64,000 bases of DNA from Fibrobacter sp. (GTDB lineage: Bacteria > Fibrobacterota > Fibrobacteria > Fibrobacterales > Fibrobacteraceae), in NCBI GenBank assembly GCA_017526585.1, contig JAFXRC010000037.1, forward strand, positions 1-64,000, in the 5' to 3' direction. Below the pieces are notes generated by a model that searched no databases, was not told the DNA's origin, and was given only the letters and a program-made list of their open reading frames with translations. The translations under genes and the position numbers were made by a program. Positions 52,541 to 61,606 of the stretch are shown here, in pieces (position 1 is the first letter of the stretch; each line of letters starts with the position of its first letter).

Positions 52541-53851
52541 TTATTTTTTCATCGTCCCGGGAATAAGGTTCAGAATCTGCTTGATAGGCATGCAGTAGTC
52601 GTTAGAAGCCTCGAGGCTTCGGCTATGCGTAAGAATCGATTCGGCGCACTTCACCATGGCGGGGTATGCAGACCTCAGCATGTGGTTTGCATAGATGACC
52701 ACATTGATGCCCCAGGTCGCCAGTTCCTCTTCGGTAAACTGGTTGTAAGTGGTAGGCACAGCGACAATCGGCGTATGAGGGTCCTTCTCGCGGAAGCGCT
52801 TGCAGAATTCCTTGATGTCCTCGCCGCTCTTGTCCTTGGAATGAATCATGATGCCATCAGTACCAGCAGCCACATAGGCGTGGCAGCGTTCCAGGGCGTC
52901 GTCCACGGACTTGCCCGCAATAAGAGATTCGCAGCGCGAAATCACCATGAAATCATTCGTAATCTGGGCATCCTTGCCCGCGCGAATCTTGGTGCAAAAA
53001 CCTTCGATAGTATCCTGCGTCTGTATGGCGTCTGTCCCGAACAAGGAGTTCTGCTTGAGTCCCACCTTGTCCTCGATAATCACCGCGGAAATACCTAGAC
53101 GTTCGAGTGTGCGCACAGTGAAGCCGAAATGTTCCACCTTTCCACCGGTATCGCCATCAAAGATGACCGGCTTGGTCGTGACCTCAAGCGTATCGTTCAG
53201 GTCATGCAAGCGTGTCGTGAGGTCCACCGCCTCGATATCCGGCTTGCCCTTGCTCGTGGAATCCGTCAGGGACGAAGACCACATGCCGTCGAACTCGCGG
53301 ACGCAACCATTGACCTCGACACTCGTGTGTTCGGCAATAAGACCGGTAAGTCCGTTGTGCGATTCCAGTATACGGACAATCGGCTTTGCCGCAATCAGAC
53401 GACGCAACGAAGAAAGCCTAGCCTGCGGGGTCGTGCCCAGCGATTCCATTTCCTTTTTGAGACCGGTCGAGGTGATTCCCTGAGTATAGGGAATTTCGAT
53501 CACCTTGCCGCCCTGGGCTTCCATGACCTTGAAAACTTCGTCACGGATATACTTGTCCGGACCGTAGAGCCAATCATCACCATGGATAATGTAATCCGGC
53601 TTGTACTTTTTCAGATTCTCTACATAGCTCCATTCATCTTGCGGAACAATCTCCGAAACGCCCTTGATGTTCTCGATGACATTCTTGCGCTGTTCGTAGT
53701 TCAGATACGGGAGGCGCTTGTGCGTTGCAATCGCCTTGTCCGTAAAAAGTCCAATCATCACATCGCCATATTTGGCACCTTCATTAATGATATTAATCAG
53801 ACCCGGGTGCATAATGTCCCCGATCATTCCAAGATAGACTTTTTTACTCAT
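52541..53851 (-). CDS. aepX: Phosphoenolpyruvate mutase with N-terminal cytidylyltransferase-like domain
   Basis: 436 residues from the ATG at 53851. Residues 1-135 form a TagD-like domain (GDIMHPGLINIINEGAKYGD, HGDDW, GITSTGLKK) in which the second His of HxGH is Leu. Residues 155-436 are PEP mutase: LESHNGLTGLIAE, FDGDTGG with the metal-binding Asp, and the family loop EDKVGLKQNS (260-269). PEP mutase rearranges phosphoenolpyruvate to phosphonopyruvate, the first step of nearly all phosphonate pathways. The two-domain layout and length fit TIGR02320/AepX. It opens a five-gene minus-strand operon. Confidence 0.94.
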   Translation of the reverse strand: MSKKVYLGMIGDIMHPGLINIINEGAKYGDVMIGLFTDKAIATHKRLPYLNYEQRKNVIENIKGVSEIVPQDEWSYVENLKKYKPDYIIHGDDWLYGPDKYIRDEVFKVMEAQGGKVIEIPYTQGITSTGLKKEMESLGTTPQARLSSLRRLIAAKPIVRILESHNGLTGLIAEHTSVEVNGCVREFDGMWSSSLTDSTSKGKPDIEAVDLTTRLHDLNDTLEVTTKPVIFDGDTGGKVEHFGFTVRTLERLGISAVIIEDKVGLKQNSLFGTDAIQTQDTIEGFCTKIRAGKDAQITNDFMVISRCESLIAGKSVDDALERCHAYVAAGTDGIMIHSKDKSGEDIKEFCKRFREKDPHTPIVAVPTTYNQFTEEELATWGINVVIYANHMLRSAYPAMVKCAESILTHSRSLEASNDYCMPIKQILNLIPGTMKK

Positions 53852-53876
53852 ATGTATCCACTCTCTGTTTTCTCTA

Positions 53877-53882
53877 AATATA
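53877..53882 (-). promoter_or_regulatory. -10 element of the aepX operon
   Basis: The minus strand reads TATATTTAGAG here, about 26 nt upstream of the aepX start codon. No good -35 is seen at 17 bp. GAGAGTGG near the start codon may be the ribosome binding site. Confidence 0.45.
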
Positions 53883-53975
53883 ACAAAAACAACCTGCTTA
53901 ACCTTTTTTCCATCATTCACATCATACCTCGCGCAACACATTTCCATTCATCCATCTGTTTTTTTTACTACGACA

Positions 53976-54004
53976 TTGACCACACGACTACATATAGGTA
54001 TATT
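53976..54004 (+). promoter_or_regulatory. Promoter of the aepY operon
   Basis: TTGACC (53976-53981), exactly 17 bp, TATATT (53999-54004), followed by TTG. A leader of about 55 nt contains the small hairpin CCTGC-AAAT-GCAGG. With the divergent aepX promoter it forms a 214-bp control region. Confidence 0.7.
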
Positions 54005-54065
54005 TTGCCAACGAGCATCCCCTGCAAATGCAGGATTTGCCGACATCACTTTTTTTCAAGCAAAA

Positions 54066-55187
54066 ATGAACGTTCAAAAACTAATCGAAATCATAGGTTC
54101 AGACTTCTACACTGGAGTCCCAGATTCCCAGCTCAAAGCTTTATGCAACTACATGATGAACACCTACGGCATTGACCCGAAACATCATGTTATCGCAGCA
54201 AATGAAGGAAACTGCGTAGCGCTCGCCGCGGGTTACCACCTCGCTACGGGAAAAATTCCCGTTGTCTATATGCAGAACTCCGGCGAAGGTAACATCGTAA
54301 ACCCAGTCGCCTCGCTTCTCAATGACAAAGTCTATGCAATACCGATGGTTTTCATTATAGGTTGGAGAGGTGAACCCGGCATTCATGACGAACCCCAGCA
54401 TATTTATCAGGGCGAAATCACTATCAAACTGCTCGATGACTTGGGCATAGCCTCTTTCATCATCGGGAAAGAAACTACCGAACAAGAACTCGCCGACACC
54501 ATGGAGAAATTCCGCGATATTTTGGCACAAGGAAAAAATGTCGCCTTCGTCGTGCGCAAAGGGGCCCTCAGCTACGATGAGAAAGTCAAATACGCAAACG
54601 AAAACAAGATGTCTCGCGAAGAGATTATCCAGCACATTGTCAAGTTCAGCGGCGAAGACCCCATCGTTTCTACAACCGGTAAAGCTAGTCGCGAACTTTT
54701 TGAGACACGCGTTGCCAACGGACAAGACCACAAATATGATTTCTTGACAGTCGGTTCCATGGGGCACGCATCAACAATCGCCCTCGGCGTTGCAATCAAC
54801 AAACCGAATCAAAAAATATGGTGCATCGACGGCGACGGAGCTGCCCTCATGCACATGGGCGCTATGCCCGTAATCGGTGCAACAGCACCCCAAAATCTGG
54901 TTCACATCGTTATCAACAACTCCGCCCATGAAACCGTCGGCGGCATGCCCACCGTTGCCAAGAGCATGGACCTTGTAGCGATAGCCAAAGCATGCGGATA
55001 CCCCCAAACAGCCTGCGTCGACAATTTTGAAGACCTCGACAAGATTCTTGCAACTGCAAAGAAAGCCAATTCGCTGTTTTTCATCGAAATCAAGTGCTCC
55101 ATTGGTGCAAGAGACGATCTTGGACGTCCCACAACGACCGCACTAGAAAACAAGATTGCGTTCATGAATCACCTGAAAACGATCTAA
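54066..55187 (+). CDS. aepY: Phosphonopyruvate decarboxylase
   Basis: 373 residues from the ATG at 54066. It is a thiamine-diphosphate enzyme in one chain: FYTGVPDSQLKALCNY and ANEGNCVALAAGYHLATGK (pyrimidine side), then CIDGDGAALMHMGAM...NNSAHETVGG (the GDG...NN motif that holds Mg and diphosphate). It matches the phosphonopyruvate decarboxylase family (TIGR03297). It makes phosphonoacetaldehyde, pulling the unfavourable PEP mutase step forward. It lies divergent from aepX and 16 nt before the aminotransferase. No clear ribosome binding site. Confidence 0.95.
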   Translation: MNVQKLIEIIGSDFYTGVPDSQLKALCNYMMNTYGIDPKHHVIAANEGNCVALAAGYHLATGKIPVVYMQNSGEGNIVNPVASLLNDKVYAIPMVFIIGWRGEPGIHDEPQHIYQGEITIKLLDDLGIASFIIGKETTEQELADTMEKFRDILAQGKNVAFVVRKGALSYDEKVKYANENKMSREEIIQHIVKFSGEDPIVSTTGKASRELFETRVANGQDHKYDFLTVGSMGHASTIALGVAINKPNQKIWCIDGDGAALMHMGAMPVIGATAPQNLVHIVINNSAHETVGGMPTVAKSMDLVAIAKACGYPQTACVDNFEDLDKILATAKKANSLFFIEIKCSIGARDDLGRPTTTALENKIAFMNHLKTI

Positions 55188-55203
55188 GAAAGCATTCTAC
55201 CTT

Positions 55204-56367
55204 ATGAAAGACTTAAGCAATAGAACATCCCGATTCAGCGATTCCATGATTCGCCAAATGACCCGCATCTCTTTAGACTGCGGAGCAATCAACCTTTCTC
55301 AGGGCTTTCCCGACTTTGATCCGCCCAAGGAAATCACGGATCGCTTAAAAACGGTTGCAGACGAAGGTCCTCACCAGTACGCAGTCACCTGGGGTGCTCC
55401 GAACTTCAGAGAAGCTCTCGCCAAAAAGCAGAGCCACTTTACCGGTCAGCATATCGACCCCATGAAGAACATGGTGGTCACCTGCGGCAGTACCGAAGCC
55501 ATGGTGGCAGCCATGATGGCCGTCACGAATCCCGGCGACAAAGTAGTGCTCTTTTCGCCCTTCTTCGAAAACTACATCGCTGACACTATTCTTTGCGGCA
55601 CAGAGCCCATCTACGTTCCTCTGATTCCGCCCGACTTTAAATTCAATGTGGACGTCATTGAAAAAGCAATCGCTACTGAAGGCGTAAAGGCGATTCTCAT
55701 CTGTAACCCATCTAATCCCAGCGGCAAGGTTTTCACAGAGCAGGAACTTCAGATTATCGCCGACCTCGCCATCAAATATGACATCTACGTCATCACTGAC
55801 GAAGTCTACGAACACATCATCTACGCTCCGCACAAGCATAAGCACATGTCCACCCTCAAGGGCATGGAAGAACGAACCCTCGTCTGTTCTTCTCTTTCAA
55901 AGACTTTCTCCATTACGGGCTGGCGCCTTGGCTATGTCATTTCGAGCGAGCGCATCATTGACAGAGTCAAGAAAGTCCACGACTTCTTGACCGTCGGCGC
56001 CGCTGCACCCCTCATGGAAGCAAGCGTCGTCGGCTTGAACTTTGGCGACGACTACTATGTCGGGCTCCAGCAGCACTACACCCACATGAAGAACCTTTTC
56101 ACGCAGGGACTCAAGGATTTAAACATTCCCTTCACCGACCCGCAGGGAGCCTATTTCGTACTTGCGGACATCAGCAAGTTCGGCTACAAGAGCGATGTGG
56201 ATTTCTGCGTAGACCTCGCCCAAAAAATAGGCATCGGTGCAGTGCCCGCATCCTGCTTCTTCAAGGAAGATGTTCACCACCTTATCCGACTGCACTTCGC
56301 CAAGAAAGACGAAACACTGAACGAGGCTCTAAACAGACTCGAAAAAATCAACACCCTGATTAAATAG
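55204..56367 (+). CDS. Class I aminotransferase, probably 2-aminoethylphosphonate-forming
   Basis: 387 residues of the aspartate aminotransferase fold: NLSQGFPDF near the start, CNPSNPSGKVF, VITDEVYEHIIY (Asp and Tyr for the cofactor) and SSLSKTFSITGWRLGY with the PLP Lys. Its place directly behind aepY suggests that it aminates phosphonoacetaldehyde to 2-aminoethylphosphonate, as AepZ-type enzymes do. It is not a class V PhnW-type protein, so the role rests on context; phosphonopyruvate to phosphonoalanine is an alternative. Confidence 0.88.
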   Translation: MKDLSNRTSRFSDSMIRQMTRISLDCGAINLSQGFPDFDPPKEITDRLKTVADEGPHQYAVTWGAPNFREALAKKQSHFTGQHIDPMKNMVVTCGSTEAMVAAMMAVTNPGDKVVLFSPFFENYIADTILCGTEPIYVPLIPPDFKFNVDVIEKAIATEGVKAILICNPSNPSGKVFTEQELQIIADLAIKYDIYVITDEVYEHIIYAPHKHKHMSTLKGMEERTLVCSSLSKTFSITGWRLGYVISSERIIDRVKKVHDFLTVGAAAPLMEASVVGLNFGDDYYVGLQQHYTHMKNLFTQGLKDLNIPFTDPQGAYFVLADISKFGYKSDVDFCVDLAQKIGIGAVPASCFFKEDVHHLIRLHFAKKDETLNEALNRLEKINTLIK

Positions 56368-56381
56368 CAACACCTAAAGAC

Positions 56382-57383
56382 ATGCTGAACAAAACCCAAG
56401 AACAAATTACCGCAAAGTGGAAAAGTCTGGATACCGAGCACCCCTTGGTATCCATCAAATGTTTGGCATTCAATCACGAAAAATACATCGCCCAGACTTT
56501 GGACGGGTTCCTGATGCAAGAAACGGATTTTCCGTTCGAAGTCATCATAAACGACGACGCATCCAAGGACAAGACAGCAGATATCATACGGGAATACGAA
56601 AAGAAATACCCCCTTATCGTCAAGCCGATTTACCAAAAGACGAACCTGTACTCCAAAAGAGACGGATCCCTAACGCACTCCGTCAACCCCCACTTGAAAG
56701 GCAAATATGTAGCGATCTGCGAAGGCGATGACTACTGGACAGCCCCCAACAAGCTACAAATGCAAGCGGACTTTCTAGAAAGTCATGAAGAATATTTTGC
56801 CATCGGTCACAATGTGCGTGTCGTAGACGACAACGGCAACCCCATGACACAGGACAACCCTATATGGCGAAAGTGGTTTAACACATACAGCCAAATGGAA
56901 GACCGGGACTACACCCTTAAGGATCTCGAAAAGGGCATCTTGTATGGTCACACCTGCACGCGCATGTACAGGAACATCGTCCAACACATGCCTAAGGACC
57001 TAGAACAAAAATACTTCGCCATGGACCACACTAACGGCGATGTAGGGATGTCGCTTCTCTGTTTTTGTCACGGAAAGGTGCGTTGTTCTTCGTTTGTGGC
57101 CGCAGACCACCGCAAATCCATTTCCAACGACAGCTGGACATCCAAGACATTCAAAAAGAACATGACTCGCAGGGACATTCTATCGCTGCACGAGCAAGAA
57201 GTTTTCGCAAACAATTTCGGCGTCTACCCCGACTTTACCGATCAGCAATACCGTCATGTACGTAGGTCCTTTCAAATTTTTAGGCAAAGCAAAAGCTGGA
57301 GCGACTTATCTATATTCCTCGGCAATTTACGAATCATCAAACACAAGATGAAATTTCTAAAGAGACTGTTCAAAGTCGCTTAG
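56382..57383 (+). CDS. Family 2 glycosyltransferase
   Basis: 333 residues with the GT-A start VSIKCLAFNHEKYIAQTLDGFLMQ, FEVIINDDASKDKTADII, and AICEGDDYWTAPNKLQMQ (DD as metal site). It transfers a sugar from a nucleotide sugar during assembly of the surface polymer. It follows the aminotransferase by 14 nt. Confidence 0.9.
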   Translation: MLNKTQEQITAKWKSLDTEHPLVSIKCLAFNHEKYIAQTLDGFLMQETDFPFEVIINDDASKDKTADIIREYEKKYPLIVKPIYQKTNLYSKRDGSLTHSVNPHLKGKYVAICEGDDYWTAPNKLQMQADFLESHEEYFAIGHNVRVVDDNGNPMTQDNPIWRKWFNTYSQMEDRDYTLKDLEKGILYGHTCTRMYRNIVQHMPKDLEQKYFAMDHTNGDVGMSLLCFCHGKVRCSSFVAADHRKSISNDSWTSKTFKKNMTRRDILSLHEQEVFANNFGVYPDFTDQQYRHVRRSFQIFRQSKSWSDLSIFLGNLRIIKHKMKFLKRLFKVA

Positions 57384-57406
57384 CAACCTACATGAAAGAG
57401 GTTCCC

Positions 57407-58363
57407 ATGACATTCGTCTATGTTCTCGTCAGCAACGAAAAAGACACTTATTATGAACAAACCATGATAAGCGCCTCCAGCTTGCTTACGCACAACAAAG
57501 AAGCCAATGTGACAATTATCGTCGACCAGGGAACCGCAGCGACATTCACCGGCAAAAGGACTTTTCACGAAAAGCTCGGCGTTAAAATTTGCGAAATCCA
57601 GGTTCCCGAAAAATACAACAATCGCGACCGTTCACGCTTCTTAAAAACGACCCTGTACAACTACATCGATGAAGACTTTCTCTTTATCGACGGAGACACG
57701 CTTGTTTGTGACGAGTTAAAGCCGACCTTTAACGAAGACATGTCCATCGGAATGGTTCTGGACCGCCATCAGAAAATTTCCGAGAGCAGCTACAAGAATT
57801 TCTATGAAAAGAGGGCTCTGCCATTGCATTGGAGTTGCGGATTCCAAGACATGCATTTCAACAGCGGAGTCATTTGGGTCAAGAAGTCTCCCGACGCCCA
57901 AAAGTTTTTTGACGAATGGCACAAACTCTGGGAAGAGACTCTGGAAAAGTATTCCGTCGTCTTCGACCAGACAGCACTTAACGAAGTCAATGCACGTCTA
58001 GGCGGCATCGTGAAGGAAATGGACGGCACCTGGAACTGCCAGGCAACACGCAGGTCCTCGTTCATCAAGTATCTGTATAACGCAAAGATCATGCATTACT
58101 ATGCAAGCTTCGGGCTCAACTGCTTTGATCTTGCCGACAAAGATATCCAAAAAACCATCTTGGACGGCACTCACGAAAAGCTAGATGCCATCATGGCAAA
58201 TCCCAAAATCGCCTTTAGTTCCGTACAAGACGTGAACGCGGACCTGAGATCAGTCAAAATCCAAAGGACTGCTTTCTACAGGGCAATCGTGTTTGTGTAC
58301 AAACGTTGCAAGCCAGCGTACAATTTCATCGACAAAATCTGCGGATTGTTCATTCACAAATGA
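57407..58363 (+). CDS. Glycosyltransferase (GT8-like)
   Basis: 318 residues from the ATG at 57407, chosen over 57392 because AAAGAGG lies 5 nt upstream. FVYVLVSNEKDTYYEQTMISASSLL and FLFIDGDTLVCDEL (DxD motif) with HFNSGVIWV fit GT8-type retaining transferases. The acceptor is unknown. The stop overlaps the next start (ATGA). Confidence 0.85.
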   Translation: MTFVYVLVSNEKDTYYEQTMISASSLLTHNKEANVTIIVDQGTAATFTGKRTFHEKLGVKICEIQVPEKYNNRDRSRFLKTTLYNYIDEDFLFIDGDTLVCDELKPTFNEDMSIGMVLDRHQKISESSYKNFYEKRALPLHWSCGFQDMHFNSGVIWVKKSPDAQKFFDEWHKLWEETLEKYSVVFDQTALNEVNARLGGIVKEMDGTWNCQATRRSSFIKYLYNAKIMHYYASFGLNCFDLADKDIQKTILDGTHEKLDAIMANPKIAFSSVQDVNADLRSVKIQRTAFYRAIVFVYKRCKPAYNFIDKICGLFIHK

Positions 58364-59199
58364 AGCGGTTGCTTACACTTCTCGTAGTCTTACTGTCTTG
58401 TATTCACTCCATTTCCTATGGAGAGGATCTTCGCTATGCGACATGGAACATCCGCTGGGAAGACGAGAAGGACATCAAAAAAGGCGATGCATGGGAAAAA
58501 AGAAAAGAACCTATCGCCAATGTCATCAAGGCACACCACTTCGACATCATAGGACTTCAGGAAGGCAGCCCCTACCGGCTAAAGCAGCTGATGCAACTTC
58601 TTCCTGAATACGAAATTATTCTTTCCGATACCATGGAGTTTAACCCGATTGTCGTGAGAAAGGGAATGTTTTCCGTGGCTGAATTCGGGCGTTTCTATTT
58701 ATCCAAGACTCCCGAAAAGAAAAGCAAGAGCTGGGATTCCAAGCACGCCCGCTACTGCACCTGGGCGAAACTGAAATTCAATCAGGAATCCCTGTACATT
58801 TTCAATGTTCACTTCGACTATCATGGCAAGGATGCACAAGCCGAAAGCGCAAAGTTGATGAATCGAAAAATTTTCTCCATGGCTGGGAAGACGCCGTTCA
58901 TCTTTGCCGGAGATCTGAATTTTACAAACATCTCCAAGTCTTACCAAAATCTGGATCCCCATGTCATGAAGGATTCCAGAACTTCTGCCGACACGGCAAT
59001 CGCCCCGAACGGAAGCTACAACTACTTTGACCCAGGCCGTTCAAGCGAATGGACTTTCGACCATGTTTTCGTTTCTCCGCAAATCAAAGTCCGCCATTAC
59101 GAAATTCTCAACGAAACCTACAACGACGGAGAAAGGGACCGTTACCCATCCGACCATTCCCCCGTAACAATCCTCTTTGAACTGAACCGCAATAATTAG
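58360..59199 (+). CDS. Secreted endonuclease/exonuclease/phosphatase-family protein
   Basis: 279 residues from the ATG at 58360, overlapping the previous stop. A signal peptide (MKRLLTLLVVLLSCIHSISY) precedes the EEP fold: YATWNIRWE, DIIGLQEGS (metal Glu), FNVHFDYHG, FAGDLNF, and YPSDHSPV (catalytic Asp/His). EEP members cut phosphodiesters in nucleic acids or lipids. Exported from a glycan locus, it may hydrolyse a phosphodiester or phosphonate-ester linkage or a lipid carrier. That is inference. Confidence 0.87.
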   Translation: MKRLLTLLVVLLSCIHSISYGEDLRYATWNIRWEDEKDIKKGDAWEKRKEPIANVIKAHHFDIIGLQEGSPYRLKQLMQLLPEYEIILSDTMEFNPIVVRKGMFSVAEFGRFYLSKTPEKKSKSWDSKHARYCTWAKLKFNQESLYIFNVHFDYHGKDAQAESAKLMNRKIFSMAGKTPFIFAGDLNFTNISKSYQNLDPHVMKDSRTSADTAIAPNGSYNYFDPGRSSEWTFDHVFVSPQIKVRHYEILNETYNDGERDRYPSDHSPVTILFELNRNN

Positions 59200-59205
59200 T
59201 ATATT
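59177..59205 (+). promoter_or_regulatory. Internal promoter before the polymerase gene
   Basis: TTGAAC (59177-59182), exactly 17 bp, TATATT (59200-59205) followed by TG. The start codon at 59212 is 6 nt beyond, so the transcript would be leaderless. Confidence 0.6.
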
Positions 59206-59211
59206 TGAAAA

Positions 59212-60570
59212 ATGAGCATTGTTGTTCTACTCTTCTTCTTTGGGCTCTTGGCCTACATGTTCCTGACGGACACCCAAGGTAGATTTTTAGCATTGATTAT
59301 GGGAACCGTACTGTTCCCGACAACAGCTCTCATTATTAAAAACCCATCTGTCTCTCCGCAACATATTTTCCTGTATGCGTTCTTTTTCATTGAATTTTTC
59401 AAGGACAGGGGAAACTTTAACAAGAGTATCTTCAACAATCTTTTAGTTGTACCTATTGGCATCAGTGTCATCAGTTACATTTTTACAGCCATCTACAATT
59501 CCGGCATCGCATCCAAGGACATGTATTATGGCATACGTGATGTCATCGACAGTTTTGGCTATATATACGCGGCTTTCATTTGCGGACGTCAAGTTGACGT
59601 CTATGAATTTGCAAAAAAATTGATTCCTTTTGCGATTGTTGTCTGTATCTTTGGCATCATTGAAATTCTCTTGAGCGATAATTACCCCTATAAAATAATC
59701 AACGCCGCATTTCCCTACTACGAAGGAAGCCGAGATCTGAACGCGACTATGAACCTTACGGAACATTGGCGCTTCAGGACATGCTTTACAACAAAGCATC
59801 CGACTGCTTTCGGAACTCTGCTCATGAGCATGTTCTTGTTCTATGCCCCCTACTTCAAAAAAGTTGGCGTCGAACACAAAAAAATCATTCTGGTTCTCGC
59901 ACTGCTTGCCTTAAACTTGTTCCTATGCGGTTCTCGAACGGCGATGCTGTGCGCGGCATTTGGTGTGGGACTCTACATCTATTTCAAGCTTAAGCCTTTC
60001 ATGAAGGTACTCATTGCGGGCGTCTTTATTTTCAGTTTCTCAGCCATGCTCGCCATACTATTGCAAAATTTCAAAACCAATACGGAGCACGGAGGCTCTT
60101 CGCTTGATTTCAGGACATCCCAGCTTCTATTCTCCGTGGCAACCATTTACAATTCGCCCATTTTGGGCAACGGAAACAAATACACGTCCCATGTCATTTT
60201 TGCAGAAGATTCCAGAGCATCCGACAGCAGCGGAAACGATCTCGGCGGACTAGAATCCATTGTCTTTTCTCTTCTTATCGATAGAGGATTCTTCGGACTG
60301 TTTTCGTACTATCTACTCTTGATCTGGATGTTCGTACTGCTCTTCCGCTATAGAGAAAAGTTGCACCGGATTAGCGGAGGTTTCGCCTTGATTGCAAGCG
60401 GTTCCCTATTCCTGACGCTATCAGGCACCATCGGAAACAGTTCCTCGTTCCTATTCCTATTTACAGGGCTTCAGCTAGGCTATATTTCGCAGTACAAGCA
60501 AATCGCCTACGAGAACAATACCGATGTCAGCGATGCAGAACCCGACGAATCTAGCGGCGACGAATCCTAG
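59212..60570 (+). CDS. O-antigen ligase/polymerase-like membrane protein (Wzy/WaaL type)
   Basis: 452 residues with about 11-12 hydrophobic segments and a large external loop in the second half (about 270-350), where SRTAMLCAAFGVGLYIYFK and DFRTSQLLFS resemble the Wzy_C region. It would polymerise or ligate the flipped repeat units. The hydrophilic acidic tail (NTDVSDAEPDESSGDES) is unusual. Its last 20 nt overlap the end of the convergent GT2 gene. Confidence 0.87.
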   Translation: MSIVVLLFFFGLLAYMFLTDTQGRFLALIMGTVLFPTTALIIKNPSVSPQHIFLYAFFFIEFFKDRGNFNKSIFNNLLVVPIGISVISYIFTAIYNSGIASKDMYYGIRDVIDSFGYIYAAFICGRQVDVYEFAKKLIPFAIVVCIFGIIEILLSDNYPYKIINAAFPYYEGSRDLNATMNLTEHWRFRTCFTTKHPTAFGTLLMSMFLFYAPYFKKVGVEHKKIILVLALLALNLFLCGSRTAMLCAAFGVGLYIYFKLKPFMKVLIAGVFIFSFSAMLAILLQNFKTNTEHGGSSLDFRTSQLLFSVATIYNSPILGNGNKYTSHVIFAEDSRASDSSGNDLGGLESIVFSLLIDRGFFGLFSYYLLLIWMFVLLFRYREKLHRISGGFALIASGSLFLTLSGTIGNSSSFLFLFTGLQLGYISQYKQIAYENNTDVSDAEPDESSGDES

Positions 60571-61606
60571 CGCGCAATTCGTATAGAAGGGCCGTCAGCA
60601 TGAACAGACCGTGCCCCGTCAATTTTCCGTAGCTTTTTTCATTGCCGCAAAGTTTCAACCTGGCGGCATTCTTTACAGCCGAACAATACGGTTCCGTCGC
60701 AAAAATCCCCTTGAACGCCTTATAGCGACTAAAGAAAGTTCCTTGGGCGCCCCTGCAAAAGAAGCTGCGTAGAGCCATTTTCTTTGTCAAGAAAAGCACA
60801 CGCGCCATGAAAGCGTCACGCAAAGCATCTTCGCATCCGTTAGCCTGAATAAAGGATTCCACCTCGCGGACAATGTTAGCGCAGTCCGTCACCAGCTTCT
60901 GTTCGTTAATGTGGCAAAGCGAATTGTTCAGCACACGATAATGGTAGACCGGCTCTTGCCTGTAGCTAACTGATTTAGCAGACTGAAACACTTGCAAGGC
61001 GACCAGACCATCTTCGTACAGTTTCAACGCGCTCGAAAAACGGATTCCATTTTCGACAAGTAACTTTCGGCGAATCAGCTTGGACCACAAAGCCGAAAAC
61101 ATATAGCTGCAACTCGGCGAAGGGTAAGGCGAATAACCCTTATACAGCACCATCCGCAGCACATCTCGAATCACGTCCGCAGAATCTGTCGAAAATTCCT
61201 TCGCAAAAAAATGGTGCAAGCTTTCGCTACCGTTTTCTTTCCAAAGCCAGTGATCGGCTATGGCGACATCTACCGTGCAGTCCGAAGTCGCTTCATACAA
61301 CACCTGCAGCGCATTATCGCTCAGCCAGTCATCCGAATCCACGAACAGCACGTATTCGCCACTTGCAACATCGAGACCGTCGTTTCTTGCCGCAGAAACG
61401 CCGCCATTTACCTTGTGGATTACTTTAAAGCGAGCATCGCGCGCCGCATAGTCATCAAGGATTGCAGGCGATTCATCAGAGCTTCCGTCATCAACCGCAA
61501 CGACTTCCCAATCCGAAAAAGACTGAGAAAGAATGCTGTCCAGGCATTCACGCAAATACCTCGCGGAATTATAGACCGGAATGACAATGCTGATCTTAGG
61601 CATCAT
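60551..61606 (-). CDS. Family 2 glycosyltransferase
   Basis: 351 residues with the classic GT2 beginning ISIVIPVYNSARYLRECLDSIL, VVAVDDGSSDES, NGGVSAARNDGLDVASGEYV and LFVDSDDWL (DxD-type metal site). The C-terminus is basic. The start (61606, or the second ATG at 61603) overlaps the end of the LicD gene upstream. It is the last gene of the ugd operon. Confidence 0.92.
   Translation of the reverse strand: MMPKISIVIPVYNSARYLRECLDSILSQSFSDWEVVAVDDGSSDESPAILDDYAARDARFKVIHKVNGGVSAARNDGLDVASGEYVLFVDSDDWLSDNALQVLYEATSDCTVDVAIADHWLWKENGSESLHHFFAKEFSTDSADVIRDVLRMVLYKGYSPYPSPSCSYMFSALWSKLIRRKLLVENGIRFSSALKLYEDGLVALQVFQSAKSVSYRQEPVYHYRVLNNSLCHINEQKLVTDCANIVREVESFIQANGCEDALRDAFMARVLFLTKKMALRSFFCRGAQGTFFSRYKAFKGIFATEPYCSAVKNAARLKLCGNEKSYGKLTGHGLFMLTALLYELRARIRRR

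Noticed and set aside
53852..53947. N-terminal extension of AepX
   Set aside because: The extension covers the -10 element and the family begins at the KKVYLGMIGD segment, matching the ATG at 53851.
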